NCBI RefSeq assembly: GCF_015082335.1
Contig: NZ_BLRL01000003.1
Span: forward strand, 62,001-126,000
Source: Moritella sp. F3
GTDB taxonomy: Bacteria > Pseudomonadota > Gammaproteobacteria > Enterobacterales > Moritellaceae
DNA length: 64,000 bases
Direction of reading: 5' to 3'
Shown here: in pieces, positions 27,080 to 36,903 of the stretch
How positions within the stretch are numbered: the stretch's first letter is position 1
Layout: each line of letters opens with the position of its first letter
Translations under genes and position numbers: made by a program
Notes under the pieces: generated by a model
Databases searched by the model: none
The model's input: the letters and a program-made list of their open reading frames with translations, nothing else
Told to the model about the DNA's origin: nothing

Positions 27080-28041
27080 TAATATGTCTCAACAGTCATA
27101 TATTTATTTATTGAACCTGCTTTTAATACAAGCATATCTTCTCGACCATAACCCTTCATGAAAATATCGTATAATTCAGGAGAACCCTGAATATACCCCC
27201 AGTATGGTTTGTACTCTTCATACACCATTTCAATGAACTCTGGTGTGTCAGTTTTACTTGGGTCATACGGGCGATGAAAACCAACTTCAGCTCCTGCTTG
27301 AATCCGTTTTTTAACACCTGCCGCAAAAATAAATCCACAGGATGAATAGCATTTCATATATTGATCACTATCAGTCGTCCACTTATTCTGACGGATGTAA
27401 CCACCAATTTGTAAGCCCTCATTAACTAATCCCCCAGGGCTGTGCAGCATTAATCTATCTAGTTTTATATTTTGATTATCGTAATGCGCTACATAACGCT
27501 TAAATTTATTAAAGGCACCTTTGATAATCGGCCCTTCACCGTATAAATAAAACCCTTCGGAATCTTGACCAAGCATAAAAATAAGCTTATTAGAGTTATT
27601 TAAAGGATGGTTCAATTTTTTAGGCGCTTTAATTTCAGGTGTTACAATCGGTAGCGCTGGTGGTGCTAATAATTTTGTATAGTCTGGTAGCTTTTCTGAT
27701 TTTTTTTCAGGCTGTTGCTCAGGTTGCTGCTCAGGCTGTTGCTCAGGTTGCTGCTCAGGCTGTTGCTCAGGTTGCTGCTCAGGCTGTTGCTCAGGTTGCT
27801 GCTCAGGCTGTTGCTCAGGTTGCTGCTCAGGCTGTTGCTCAGGTTGCTGCTCAGGCTGTTGCTCAGGTTGCTGCTCAGGCTGTTGCTCAGGTTGTTGCTC
27901 AGGCTGTTGCTCTTGTTCAGCTACTTGTTCAAATTGAACGCTTTCTTTTAAATTATCATTTAATGGACTCTCGCTATGACTTTGAGTAGAGGAGCATCCA
28001 ACCAATAAAATAGAAAAAATAATATTTGTATTTTTCTTCAA
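27079..28041 (-). CDS. ClpP/crotonase-fold lipoprotein with EQQP repeats (gene 1 of operon)
   Basis: The lipoprotein signal IIFSILLVGC gives a membrane anchor. After it comes a linker with 17 EQQP repeats, then a domain like COG3904-type periplasmic ClpP-fold proteins: LDRLMLHSPGGLVNEGLQIG, then KCYSSCGFIFAAGVKKR and GAEVGFHRPY. The Ser in YSSCGF and the His in GFHRP sit where the Ser-His pair of this fold is expected. The start is a TTG with RBS TTGGGGGA. It may be a peptidase reaching across the periplasm on a flexible Pro/Gln stalk. The substrate is unknown. Confidence 0.7.
   Translation of the reverse strand: MKKNTNIIFSILLVGCSSTQSHSESPLNDNLKESVQFEQVAEQEQQPEQQPEQQPEQQPEQQPEQQPEQQPEQQPEQQPEQQPEQQPEQQPEQQPEQQPEQQPEQQPEQQPEKKSEKLPDYTKLLAPPALPIVTPEIKAPKKLNHPLNNSNKLIFMLGQDSEGFYLYGEGPIIKGAFNKFKRYVAHYDNQNIKLDRLMLHSPGGLVNEGLQIGGYIRQNKWTTDSDQYMKCYSSCGFIFAAGVKKRIQAGAEVGFHRPYDPSKTDTPEFIEMVYEEYKPYWGYIQGSPELYDIFMKGYGREDMLVLKAGSINKYMTVETY
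27708..27911 (-). repeat. 17 tandem copies of a 12-bp unit (24-bp period)
   Basis: On the plus strand CAGGCTGTTGCT and CAGGTTGCTGCT alternate, with one variant copy (CAGGTTGTTGCT) near 27888. Because each unit is 12 bases, gain or loss keeps the frame and only changes linker length by four residues (EQQP). Confidence 0.95.
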
Positions 28042-28596
28042 TATTCCCCCAAGAAATAAATAATACTAAGCAGTATAAGAAAGCGCTGAATCCTAACATA
28101 AATATAATCACTTATGCATAAAAAACCCTATTATTTCAATGTTATAAAGTATTATAAAGTACATTATTTATCGATGGGTTATTAGCGTTTTTTGCACTAT
28201 AAATTAGAAGATCAGATACCTATAATTGGGAGGGTTGTTTTGATGTTTTTATCAGTGCTTAAAACTGTATTTTTCTTCATTTAATTCTGCAATATATTCC
28301 AATTGAAAATATAAATACTTTCCCCCAGCTAAAATACTTAAGCCTGATATCAATGTTATTTAATTGTTTTAATTTAGCCGATTTAGTCACTTTTATAATG
28401 ATTATGGTTGAAACTATTAATTTATTTACCACTGCATTACCCATGATTAACCTAAATTTAACCTTGGTGTATTGTTCTTTTAAAACAGTGGTTTAATCTA
28501 TTTTTCGTTGGGGTTTAATGTATTCGTTATTTTATACTAAGCGCTTAAGTGATTAAGAATGGGGTTGATAGTTACAGCTCTAACTATTATAGTTGT
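28042..28596. other. AT-rich intergenic region between the coiled-coil operon and betI
   Basis: About 550 bases without a convincing gene in any frame. It must carry the promoter of the minus-strand operon near 28050-28120. Short direct repeats ATTATAAAGTA lie near 28143-28162. No other structure stands out. Confidence 0.5.
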
Positions 28597-28620
28597 AGTT
28601 AATTGAACGTTCAATTAACT
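28597..28620. promoter_or_regulatory. BetI operator, 24-bp perfect palindrome
   Basis: A perfect 24-base palindrome centred on TTGAACGTTCAA, about 75 bases before betI. The core ATTGAACGTTCAAT closely resembles the known E. coli BetI box, so choline-relieved self-repression of betIBA is likely. Confidence 0.85.
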
Positions 28621-28694
28621 ATTTATCATAACGTTTATTCACAAAAATTAAACATAGATAATGACTTTAAGCTGAACATGGAGTGTTACTTTTT

Positions 28695-29300
28695 ATGCCA
28701 AGACCTGAAATGAAAACTGTGAGGCAACAACAACTGATCGACGCGACGTTGATCTCGGTTGAACGTCACGGTTTACACCACACAACAATTAACACCATTA
28801 GTGGATTAGCTGGATTATCATCTGGCCTTATCAGCCATTATTTTGGTGGTAAACAAGGTCTGATTGAAGCAACACTCAAATATCTACTCGAAGAACTAAA
28901 GCAAGCATTGTTAAGTCGCATCTTAGGTAAAAACTTATCTCCAGCGCAGCGCTTGTCAATGATCGTCGAATCTAATTTTACTGAATTTCAACGTTCGACC
29001 GCTGCAACAAAAACCTGGTTAAGTTTCTGGTCACAAGCAGTACATGATCCAGGATTAGCCAGACTGCAAAATATTAATTGCAAACGCTTGTATAGCAACC
29101 TGGCCTTTTCATTCAAACAACTCATGCCAGAGGAGACTGCTATTAATTGTGCTAAACAAGCTGCAGCGATGATTGATGGTTTCTGGTTACGCAGTGCATT
29201 AAGCCATGATCCTGAACAAGAATTCGAACAAGCCCAAATCTTATGTAAAGCCTTTATCGAGGCGGTGATCACACCGCACGGAGAAAATCAATGTCGTTAA
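28695..29300 (+). CDS. betI: BetI, TetR-family repressor of choline oxidation
   Basis: TetR-type repressor that leaves its operator in the presence of choline. The HTH ([27 protein letters not shown], cited by its ends TTINTI and HYFGGK) closely matches BetI, including [14 protein letters not shown] at 28683 opens the frame, but the ATG at 28695 ([18 protein letters not shown]) aligns with BetI starts. It overlaps betB by 10 bases. A palindromic operator lies upstream. Confidence 0.92.
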   Translation: MPRPEMKTVRQQQLIDATLISVERHGLHHTTINTISGLAGLSSGLISHYFGGKQGLIEATLKYLLEELKQALLSRILGKNLSPAQRLSMIVESNFTEFQRSTAATKTWLSFWSQAVHDPGLARLQNINCKRLYSNLAFSFKQLMPEETAINCAKQAAAMIDGFWLRSALSHDPEQEFEQAQILCKAFIEAVITPHGENQCR

Positions 29301-30754
29301 TTACTTATCAAAATTATGTCCACGGACAGTCTATCGCCAATGAAACGGGTGAAACCTTTGACGTTATCAATCCTGCCACCGGAGAGGTGAGTTATTTAGT
29401 TGAAGTTGCAGATGCAAGTGTTCAGCAAGCTGCCATTGACAGTGCTAAAGCAGGTTTTGCAACGTGGTCAAAAATGACGCCGATGGAGCGTAGCCGTATT
29501 TTATTAAAAGCAGTGGCTTTGTTACGTGAACGTAATGATGAGTTAGCAGCTATCGAAGTACACGACACCGGTAAACCTTGGCAAGAAGCCTCTGTAGTTG
29601 ATGTCGTGACTGGTGCTGATTCAATCGAATTTTTTGCCGGTCTTGCACCAAGCATTGAAGGTAATCAACAGCAGGTTGGTGATGATTTTTACTATACCCG
29701 TCGTGAGCCTCTAGGCATCTGCGCTGGTATTGGCGCTTGGAACTACCCGCTACAAATTGCCTGCTGGAAAGCTGCACCGGCACTAGCTTGTGGTAATGTC
29801 ATGATCTTCAAACCATCAGAAGAAACACCACGTGGTGCGATAAAATTAGCAGAAGTATTTACCGATGCAGGCGTACCTCATGGCGTATTTAACGTTGTGC
29901 AAGGTGATGGCCGCGTAGGCGCTTGGTTAACGACGCATGACGAGATTGCGAAAGTATCTTTCACAGGTGAAGTGGGTACAGGCAAAAAAGTAATGGCTGC
30001 CGCTGCTGGATCATTGAAAGAAGTGACGATGGAACTCGGTGGTAAATCACCGCTAATTATCTTTGATGACGCCGATATTGATAACGCTGTATCCGCTGCA
30101 ATGTTAGCGAACTTCTATACCCAAGGTGAAGTATGCACCAACGGTACGCGTGTATTTGTGCAAGATGCCATTTATCCACGTTTTATCGAAAAACTACGTC
30201 AACGCACAGAGAACAACATTATCTGTGGTGATCCGATGGATCCAGAGACTAACTTTGGTGCCTTAATATCGAAAGATCATCAAGAAAAAGTGCTTAACTT
30301 TATCGAAATTGGCAAATCAGAAGGGGCTGAACTGCTTACCGGTGGTCATGCTTTAAAACCTGACAATGCACCAAATGGTTATTTTGTTGCACCCACTATT
30401 TTTACTCAGTGCACTGATGAAATGACACTAAGCAAAGAAGAGATTTTTGGTCCTGTGATGTCGGTATTTACCTTCTCAGATGAAGATGAAGTCGTACGCC
30501 GTGCTAATGACACGCGTTTGGGCTTAGCTGCGGGTGTATTCACTCAAGACATTACCCGTGCTCACCGTGTTATTCATCAAATGGAAGCGGGTATCTGTTG
30601 GATTAATGCGTATGGCGCTTCACCTGCAGAAATGCCTGTTGGCGGTTATAAGATGTCAGGTATTGGCCGCGAGAATGGCAGTGAAACGTTAAAAGCATAT
30701 ACCCAGATTAAAGCTGTGTATGTTGGTATGCAACCACTTGAAAGCCCATTTTAA
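29291..30754 (+). CDS. betB: Betaine aldehyde dehydrogenase
   Basis: NAD(P)-dependent aldehyde dehydrogenase that oxidises betaine aldehyde to glycine betaine, second step from choline. [13 protein letters not shown] has the general-base Glu, and [11 protein letters not shown] the catalytic Cys. 487 aa is exactly the usual BetB length. RBS CGGAGA precedes the ATG inside the end of betI. Cytosolic. Confidence 0.95.
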   Translation: MSLITYQNYVHGQSIANETGETFDVINPATGEVSYLVEVADASVQQAAIDSAKAGFATWSKMTPMERSRILLKAVALLRERNDELAAIEVHDTGKPWQEASVVDVVTGADSIEFFAGLAPSIEGNQQQVGDDFYYTRREPLGICAGIGAWNYPLQIACWKAAPALACGNVMIFKPSEETPRGAIKLAEVFTDAGVPHGVFNVVQGDGRVGAWLTTHDEIAKVSFTGEVGTGKKVMAAAAGSLKEVTMELGGKSPLIIFDDADIDNAVSAAMLANFYTQGEVCTNGTRVFVQDAIYPRFIEKLRQRTENNIICGDPMDPETNFGALISKDHQEKVLNFIEIGKSEGAELLTGGHALKPDNAPNGYFVAPTIFTQCTDEMTLSKEEIFGPVMSVFTFSDEDEVVRRANDTRLGLAAGVFTQDITRAHRVIHQMEAGICWINAYGASPAEMPVGGYKMSGIGRENGSETLKAYTQIKAVYVGMQPLESPF

Positions 30755-30815
30755 GACGTCTTATTAAGGCTATATTTTAACAGATTGTTTTAAGTTTTAA
30801 TTTTAAGGAAAGGTT

Positions 30816-32507
30816 ATGACTACATCACAAGGATTGTACGATTACATTATTGTTGGCGCGGGTAGTGCTGGTTGTGTATTAGCGAATCGTTTATCTGCCG
30901 ATCCAGCCAACAAAGTATTACTGCTAGAAACGGGTGGCAGTGACAAGAGTATTTTTATTCAAATGCCTACTGCGTTATCTATTCCGATGAACAGTAATAA
31001 ATACGCATGGCAGTTTGAAACCCAAGCGGAACCGACGTTAGACAACCGTCGTATGCATTGTCCTCGAGGCAAGGTATTAGGCGGCTCATCTTCTATTAAC
31101 GGCATGGTTTACGTGCGTGGTCATGCGCGTGATTTTGACGAATGGCAGCAGTCAGGCGCGAAAAATTGGGATTATAGCAATTGCTTACCTTATTTTAAAA
31201 AAGCGGAAAGCTGGGCATTTGGCGGTGATGAATACCGTGGTGACAATGGACCACTTGCCGTTAATAACGGTAACAACATGAAAAACCCGTTATATAAAGC
31301 GTTTGTTGATGCGGGTGTTGATGCCGGTTACATGGCAACGAATGACTACAACGGTAAACAGCAAGAGGGTTTTGGCCCAATGCACATGACCATTAAAAAA
31401 GGTGTGCGTTGGTCGACTGCAAATGCGTATTTAAGACCCGCTATGCAACGTAGTAATTTAACGGTGATCACCCATGCTTTGGTACACAAAGTCGTGTTTG
31501 AAGGTAAACAAGCTGTTGGTATCGAGTTTGAACGTAAGGGCAAACTAACGACTTTACATTGTAATAAAGAAGTCATCTTGTCTGCTGGTTCTGTTGGTTC
31601 ACCGCATATTCTGCAGTTATCGGGTATCGGTAAAGCAAGTACCTTAGCTGATGCGGGTATTGAGCAAATACATGAACTGCCAGGCGTTGGTGAGAACTTA
31701 CAGGATCATCTTGAGTTTTACTTCCAATTTAAATGCCTTAAACCGATTTCATTGAACGGTAAATTAGACCCATTAAATAAACTCTTTATTGGTGCGCGTT
31801 GGTTCTTTAATAAATCGGGTTTAGGCGCGACGAATCACTTTGAGTCTTGTGGTTTTATTCGTTCAAAACCGGGTTTAGAGTGGCCTGATCTACAGTATCA
31901 TTTTTTACCAGCTGCAATGCGTTATGACGGTAAAGAAGCGTTTGCGGGTCATGGTTTTCAGGTGCATGTTGGCCACAACAAACCCAAGAGCCGTGGTTTT
32001 GTCAAAGTCGTATCAAAAGATGCGCACGTGGCACCACATATTCAGTTTAACTATCTGTCTGAAGCCGAAGATATTGAAGCGTTTCGAGCGTGTGTACGCT
32101 TAACACGTGAAATAATCAATCAACCTGGGCTAGACGAATTCCGCGGTGAAGAGATCCAGCCTGGTACTGCGATCCAAACAGATGAAGAGATTGACAGCTT
32201 TGTGAGAAGTACGGTTGAAAGTGCTTACCATCCTTCTTGTTCGTGCAAGATGGGTGAAGACGCGATGGCTGTCGTTGATTCAGACACCAAGGTGCATGGT
32301 ATTGACGGGTTAAGGGTGGTTGACTCCTCTATTTTTCCGACTATTCCAAATGGCAATTTGAACTCGCCAACGATCATGTTAGCTGAGCGCGCAGCAGATA
32401 TTATCTTGGGTAATACTATGCTCAAAGCTGATGAGACGACAGTGACAGTTGCGCCAGAATGGCAGAGTACACAACGATTACAACAACCAAAACGACAGCC
32501 TGCTTAA
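30816..32507 (+). CDS. betA: Choline dehydrogenase
   Basis: FAD-dependent GMC oxidoreductase that oxidises choline to betaine aldehyde at the inner membrane. The N-terminal [18 protein letters not shown] is the ADP-binding fold; [19 protein letters not shown] is GMC signature 1, and [17 protein letters not shown] is signature 2. The C-terminal HPSCSCKMG and [10 protein letters not shown] carry the active-site His/Asn. 563 aa is normal. RBS AAGGAAAGG. Last gene of betIBA. Confidence 0.95.
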   Translation: MTTSQGLYDYIIVGAGSAGCVLANRLSADPANKVLLLETGGSDKSIFIQMPTALSIPMNSNKYAWQFETQAEPTLDNRRMHCPRGKVLGGSSSINGMVYVRGHARDFDEWQQSGAKNWDYSNCLPYFKKAESWAFGGDEYRGDNGPLAVNNGNNMKNPLYKAFVDAGVDAGYMATNDYNGKQQEGFGPMHMTIKKGVRWSTANAYLRPAMQRSNLTVITHALVHKVVFEGKQAVGIEFERKGKLTTLHCNKEVILSAGSVGSPHILQLSGIGKASTLADAGIEQIHELPGVGENLQDHLEFYFQFKCLKPISLNGKLDPLNKLFIGARWFFNKSGLGATNHFESCGFIRSKPGLEWPDLQYHFLPAAMRYDGKEAFAGHGFQVHVGHNKPKSRGFVKVVSKDAHVAPHIQFNYLSEAEDIEAFRACVRLTREIINQPGLDEFRGEEIQPGTAIQTDEEIDSFVRSTVESAYHPSCSCKMGEDAMAVVDSDTKVHGIDGLRVVDSSIFPTIPNGNLNSPTIMLAERAADIILGNTMLKADETTVTVAPEWQSTQRLQQPKRQPA

Positions 32508-32735
32508 AGCTAGGTTTCGTTTGAGTCGACCTTATGAAAATAGGGTTGATAAAAGTACTGCTAATGCGCTGTGAAAAAAGCGCGTTAGTTATCTAGGTAT
32601 CTGACCAGCCTAAGCCGTTCTGGCTAAATGGTCTTTAACGCTAAACTCAATTCATCAGGGTTTAAATATCGTCAATCCGATATTTAAGGTTTGAGGGGTA
32701 GTGCAATCTTAATTCCTTATTAATGGATGAAGAGT

Positions 32736-32777
32736 ATGACTAACTTAAACATTGAGCTAGGCAATTATAAAATATAA
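32736..32777 (+). CDS. Possible 13-codon leader peptide
   Basis: ATG with GAAGAG just upstream encodes MTNLNIELGNYKI and stops inside the left arm of a 13-bp stem-loop. The arrangement is leader-like, but it has no run of a single regulatory codon, so chance is a fair explanation. Confidence 0.2.
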   Translation: MTNLNIELGNYKI

Positions 32778-32802
32778 ACAAGGACATCCGTTTATATTTT
32801 AT
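32767..32802 (+). promoter_or_regulatory. 13-bp AT-rich stem-loop before the BCCT-like gene
   Basis: ATAAAATATAAAC pairs fully with GTTTATATTTTAT around a 10-base loop, about 100 bases before the start codon. It may be a weak terminator or an mRNA 5' structure. Confidence 0.45.
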
Positions 32803-32900
32803 CGTTTTATTGTTTTTACATGAATAGTTATGTGAAGAGTTGTATAGATAGCTATATAGCTCTTTTATGTAAAAGTATAAAACCATTACATGGAGTTTAA

Positions 32901-34121
32901 ATGATGACTACTTGGCTTACGATAGGTATTTTGTTTACCTTTGCTGCAATTGCATTTGTGATTTACCGTTGGGGTAATGTTAAGTGCGTAGGTGTAACAC
33001 CGGTGCGTACATTTACCTTTATTGCTATTTTGTTTACTTCAGGACTAGACGTGGGACTGATCATGTTCCCACTGACTGAGTTTGCTGGTTATGCGAACCT
33101 TACTGCAAGTCCTGAATACAGCTTTAGTAATCCACTGGCGATTGAGTTTGGGTTCTGGGCATTCTTAATTTGGGCGTTCTACTTTTTAACGTGTTTCTAT
33201 TTTTGCGTTATTGAACCAAGAGTTAAATTCTTTGAGATCCCACTGATTAAATTCATCAACAACTTTATCATTATTGGTACGTGTGCCTTTACTGCTTACT
33301 TGTTACTGACTAACTTACCTTGGTATTTACCTGAATTAGGTGATGGCGAAACGATAGTGGGTAGCTTCTACCTGATTGTATTTGTCGTTATCGCAGCAGC
33401 GGTTTATTCAAGCACGAGCATTCGTTATGTTCGTATCTTAAGTTTAGCCAGTACCTGGTTGTTTTTAGGCCTGATTGTCTTAATGTGGGCGGGTGCGTTC
33501 TTATCTGAAGGTTCAAGCGTAAGCGAATTTGCCACTACTTTTGCTTTACTGGGGGATTACTTTGGTAACTTACATCACTTTGTTCTACCGATGAATGATT
33601 ATCATGAATTTTACTTATTCTGGTGGTTCTCTTGGAGCATCATGATTGGTCAATTCACGTCTCGTTTTGTTGGTGGCATGAAAACCTATCAAGTACTGAT
33701 TGCGATGATGGTATTCCCGTCGATTCCAATCGCAGTATGGTTCTCGGTACTTTACTATTACAGCGTTAATGAAATCGCGACAACAGGTTTCTATAACTTA
33801 GCAATGATATTAGTGGGCATCACCTTTGTGATTAACTCGCTGGATTCATTGGTACGACTTTATACTGATAATTTAAACTTAACCGTAGCACGTTTTGGTA
33901 AAGCTAAATACATCATAGGTAACGTGGCGCTGATGAGTGGCTTAACGTTATTGTTCAAATTGGATTTCTTACAAATTCAATGGGTTGGTGCATTAGCTAT
34001 CGCGCTTATTCTGGGTTGTTTCGTGTATATTATCGCGAAAAAATATAAACAGGTTGCGGCGATTGAACATTCACCAAAAGAGAATGAAATCGATTTCGAT
34101 AAAATCGAATTAGCTAACTAG
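32901..34121 (+). CDS. Short BCCT-like membrane protein
   Basis: About ten hydrophobic segments. The block FYLFWWFSWSIMIGQFTSRF resembles the BCCT signature (WWxSWxxFxGxFxARxSRG), and the region LLFKLDFLQIQWVGALAIAL resembles the end of BCCT carriers. At 406 aa it is shorter than BCCT transporters (about 500-700 aa) and lacks several conserved Trp. The neighbours betIBA and proXWV support choline or betaine transport. It could be a divergent or reduced carrier, or a sensor derived from one. RBS GGAG lies 7 bases before the ATG. Confidence 0.65.
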   Translation: MMTTWLTIGILFTFAAIAFVIYRWGNVKCVGVTPVRTFTFIAILFTSGLDVGLIMFPLTEFAGYANLTASPEYSFSNPLAIEFGFWAFLIWAFYFLTCFYFCVIEPRVKFFEIPLIKFINNFIIIGTCAFTAYLLLTNLPWYLPELGDGETIVGSFYLIVFVVIAAAVYSSTSIRYVRILSLASTWLFLGLIVLMWAGAFLSEGSSVSEFATTFALLGDYFGNLHHFVLPMNDYHEFYLFWWFSWSIMIGQFTSRFVGGMKTYQVLIAMMVFPSIPIAVWFSVLYYYSVNEIATTGFYNLAMILVGITFVINSLDSLVRLYTDNLNLTVARFGKAKYIIGNVALMSGLTLLFKLDFLQIQWVGALAIALILGCFVYIIAKKYKQVAAIEHSPKENEIDFDKIELAN

Positions 34122-34149
34122 CATATCAATTGTGCTTAATTCTGAAACA

Positions 34150-34187
34150 AGCAAAATAGCGTTTAGGCGTTATTTTGCTTTTTTTTT
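34150..34187 (+). terminator. Rho-independent terminator after the BCCT-like gene
   Basis: AGCAAAATAGCG...CGTTATTTTGCT stem followed by a long T-run. Confidence 0.85.
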
Positions 34188-34286
34188 ATTTGCAGTATGA
34201 GTCTGGTGTCAATTTCTGTTATGGTGGCAAAAATGACATGTTACCTGTTATCAATTATCAATATTGTTACCAATTAGGCTATATTT

Positions 34287-34763
34287 ATGGAAAAGTACGA
34301 AGAATTATTAGTGTCATTACGCCAAGTGATCAGAGCTATTGATATACATTCTCGCAAGTTGAATAAACAATCGGGTTTAACCGGACCACAGCTCATGGTA
34401 ATGCAAAATATTGCTTTACTCGATGCACCACTAGCGAAAGATATTGCCAAAGAAATCGCGCTCAGTGCAGCGACTGTGACGACGATTATAGATCGCCTTG
34501 AGAGTCGAGAATTGGTGATCAGAACGCGCAGTCAAACCGATAAACGGAAAGTGCATTTGTCATTAAGTGAAGCAGGTATCACTTTGCTAAGCAGTTCACC
34601 GAAACCATTACAGGACCACTTCATTACGCGTTATCAAAACCTTGAAGAGTGGGAACAGAGTCAGCTATTATCCGCTGTCGAACGTATTGCCTCGATGATG
34701 GATGCAGAAAAATTAGATGCTGCGCCAGTGTTATTAGTTGGTCAAATACAGGCCGAAGAATAA
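34287..34763 (+). CDS. MarR-family regulator, CosR/EctR-like
   Basis: 158-residue winged-helix MarR protein. LAKDIAKEIALSAATVTTIIDRLE is the recognition-helix region, cited by its ends LAKDIA and IIDRLE, and RTRSQTDKRKVHLSLSEAG the wing. Length and sequence style resemble CosR/EctR regulators, which repress ectoine and betaine transport genes in vibrios and methylotrophs. It lies before proXWV and after the bet/BCCT genes, which fits osmotic control. The family assignment is from memory. Confidence 0.8.
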   Translation: MEKYEELLVSLRQVIRAIDIHSRKLNKQSGLTGPQLMVMQNIALLDAPLAKDIAKEIALSAATVTTIIDRLESRELVIRTRSQTDKRKVHLSLSEAGITLLSSSPKPLQDHFITRYQNLEEWEQSQLLSAVERIASMMDAEKLDAAPVLLVGQIQAEE

Positions 34764-34950
34764 TACGACTAGCTGTCTGATATGCATAATAAAAAAAGAC
34801 ATTATTACCGTGAATATCGTCATGAATTTTTGTATACATTTTTTACGAATATTTACGGTTTTTAGTACTTCTTTAGTACTTTAAAAGATTTTAGCAGCAA
34901 ATTACTGTAGTATTGGTGACACTTCATACAATAATAAGGATATTATTTAT

Positions 34951-35955
34951 ATGCGGAAGACTTTCGCTACGACTCTATTTCTCGCTTCTACCTCTCTTTC
35001 TACCTTCGCTAATGCAAGTGAATGCGGCACTGTTACTATTGCCGACATGAGCTGGAATTCAGCAACTATTATCGCTAATATTGATCGCTTCATTCTTGAG
35101 CATGGCTTTGGCTGTGATGCTGAACTTGTCCCTGGTGATACCATGGCAACAGGTACGGCTATGATTGAAAAAGGTCAGCCGGATATTGCCCCTGAGTTTT
35201 GGAGCAATGCAATGAAATCAGCGCTCGATAAAGGTGTTGAAGAAGGCCGTATTCGTTATGCCGGTGCGACATTGACTGATGGTGGTGAAGAGGGCTTTTG
35301 GGTTCCTGCCTACATGGTTGAGAAAGATCCTAGCTTAGCGACAATTGCAGGGATCAAAGCTAACGCTAAACTGTTCAAACACCCTGAAGACCCAGAAAAA
35401 TCAGCCTTTATGATTTGTCCATCGGGTTGGAATTGTCAAATCACCACAACGAACCTATACCAAGCATTGAATCTTGCTGATGATGGCTTTGATTTAATTG
35501 ATCCTGGTTCCGGCGCGGGCTTATCAGGTTCGATTGCTAAAGCGTATGAACGTAAAGAAGCTTGGTTTGGTTATTACTGGGCGCCAACGGCTGTATTGGG
35601 TAAATACAATATGGTTAAAGTTGATTTTGGTTCAGGCATCGATGAGAAACATTTTAAAGAATGTATTACTCAAGACGATTGTTTAGATCCTAAACCGACC
35701 ATGTTCCCACCTTCTGCAGTTGATACTGTTGTGACTGAAAAGTTTGCAGCAAGAGCGCCTGAAGCACTGGCTTATCTTAATGCGCGTGCATTTAAGAATG
35801 CGCAAATGAATGAACTACTTGCTTGGATGGAAGACGAGCAAGCAGATGGTGAATACAGTGTTGAACATTTCTTAACAAACTATGAAGATACCTGGTCTCA
35901 GTGGGTTGATTCAGCTACCGCAAAAAAAATCAAGAAAGCAGTGTCAGAACTATAG
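34951..35955 (+). CDS. proX: Glycine betaine ABC transporter, periplasmic binding protein
   Basis: OpuAC/ProX-type solute-binding protein with a signal peptide (cleavage near TFANA-S). Aromatic residues for cation-pi binding of the trimethylammonium group are likely in ADMSWNSA, PEFWSNAM and WFGYYWAP. The Cys pair CPSGWNC and CITQDDC may form disulfides. 334 aa is normal. A strong hairpin lies between this gene and proW, so the binding protein should be made in excess over the membrane parts. RBS AAGGAT. Confidence 0.9.
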   Translation: MRKTFATTLFLASTSLSTFANASECGTVTIADMSWNSATIIANIDRFILEHGFGCDAELVPGDTMATGTAMIEKGQPDIAPEFWSNAMKSALDKGVEEGRIRYAGATLTDGGEEGFWVPAYMVEKDPSLATIAGIKANAKLFKHPEDPEKSAFMICPSGWNCQITTTNLYQALNLADDGFDLIDPGSGAGLSGSIAKAYERKEAWFGYYWAPTAVLGKYNMVKVDFGSGIDEKHFKECITQDDCLDPKPTMFPPSAVDTVVTEKFAARAPEALAYLNARAFKNAQMNELLAWMEDEQADGEYSVEHFLTNYEDTWSQWVDSATAKKIKKAVSEL

Positions 35956-35968
35956 CCTTTCATTATAT

Positions 35969-35991
35969 AGCCCGAACGATTCGGGCTTTTT
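35969..35991 (+). terminator. Hairpin with T-run between proX and proW
   Basis: AGCCCGAA, 3-base loop, TTCGGGCT followed by T. It is a partial terminator placed to reduce transcription of proWV relative to proX. Confidence 0.8.
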
Positions 35992-36011
35992 CAGCTTAGG
36001 AAATACATATT

Positions 36012-36902
36012 ATGTCAGACAGTTCATGGCTTTCGGAAATACCGCAGTTAGACCGCCGCCAATTACTTGATATTAGAAAAACATTGGATGGTGCTTATCG
36101 CAGTTTTTCGCGTGAATACGGAGATAGTATTGAAGCATTTTTTGATCCTTTACTTACTTTTCTTATTTGGTTTGAAAAATTATTACTTGGCAGCCCTTGG
36201 TGGCTGGTGATTGGCGTATTAGCAGTTTTTGCTTATGCCGCTAGTCGTTCTTGGAAATTAACCTTAGGCGTTGTTGTCGCTTTCTTCCTTATCGGTTTCT
36301 TTGGCATGTGGGATAACACCATGCGCACCATGAGTATTATTTTGGTCTCGACCTTGCTCGCGGTATTAATCGGTATCCCAATTGGGATTTGGATGTCGCG
36401 TTCAGATCGTGTGCAATCAAGCGTTACGCCGATCCTCGATATTATGCAAACCATGCCTGCCTTTGTGTACTTGATCCCTGTGGTGATGTTACTTGGCATC
36501 GGTAAAATCCCTGGTGTTATCGCCGTTATTATTTACGCGGTACCGCCTGTTATTCGTCTAACCAATTTAGGTATACGTCTTGTAGACAAAGAAGTATTAG
36601 AGGCCGCAACCGCTTATGGTGCTAGCCCGATGCAACGCTTGTTCGGTGTGCAGTTACCACTGGCAATGCCTAATATCATGGCTGGTATCAACCAAACGAT
36701 TATGATGGCGCTAGCGATGGTTGTGATCGCATCGATGATTGGTGTGAAAGGTTTAGGTCAGCCAGTATTAAAAGCCATTACCAACCAATACTTCACACTG
36801 GGTTTATTGAATGGTTTAGCGATTGTTGTTCTTGCTATTATCTTTGACCGTATCTCGCAAAGCTACGCAAAACGTACACTACAAAACTTAGGAGGGCACT
36901 AA
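36012..36902 (+). CDS. proW: Glycine betaine ABC transporter, permease
   Basis: BPD-type inner-membrane permease of 296 aa with about seven hydrophobic segments. The EAA-loop region EVLEAATAYGASPMQRLFGVQLPLAMPNI (key residues EAA at the start and LP near the end) couples to ProV. The N-terminal 60 residues are polar, as in ProW. It is 1 base from proV. Confidence 0.92.
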   Translation: MSDSSWLSEIPQLDRRQLLDIRKTLDGAYRSFSREYGDSIEAFFDPLLTFLIWFEKLLLGSPWWLVIGVLAVFAYAASRSWKLTLGVVVAFFLIGFFGMWDNTMRTMSIILVSTLLAVLIGIPIGIWMSRSDRVQSSVTPILDIMQTMPAFVYLIPVVMLLGIGKIPGVIAVIIYAVPPVIRLTNLGIRLVDKEVLEAATAYGASPMQRLFGVQLPLAMPNIMAGINQTIMMALAMVVIASMIGVKGLGQPVLKAITNQYFTLGLLNGLAIVVLAIIFDRISQSYAKRTLQNLGGH

Positions 36903-36903
36903 T

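Larger units (their letters stand above)
32508..32900. other. Intergenic region betA to BCCT-like gene
   Basis: About 390 bases. It holds two stem-loops (AAATATCG/CGATATTT at 32663-32684 and a 13-bp AT-rich stem at 32767-32802) and a possible 13-codon reading frame (32736-32777). No larger gene is seen. Confidence 0.55.

Noticed and set aside
27708..27911. Tandem repeats considered as a CRISPR array
   Set aside because: Units are contiguous without spacers and code for a protein linker.
27639..27989. Two plus-strand reading frames over the repeat (AQVA and LLLR repeats)
   Set aside because: They are frames of a 12-bp repeat on the opposite strand of a gene with lipoprotein signal, RBS and domain match; any frame of such a repeat stays open.
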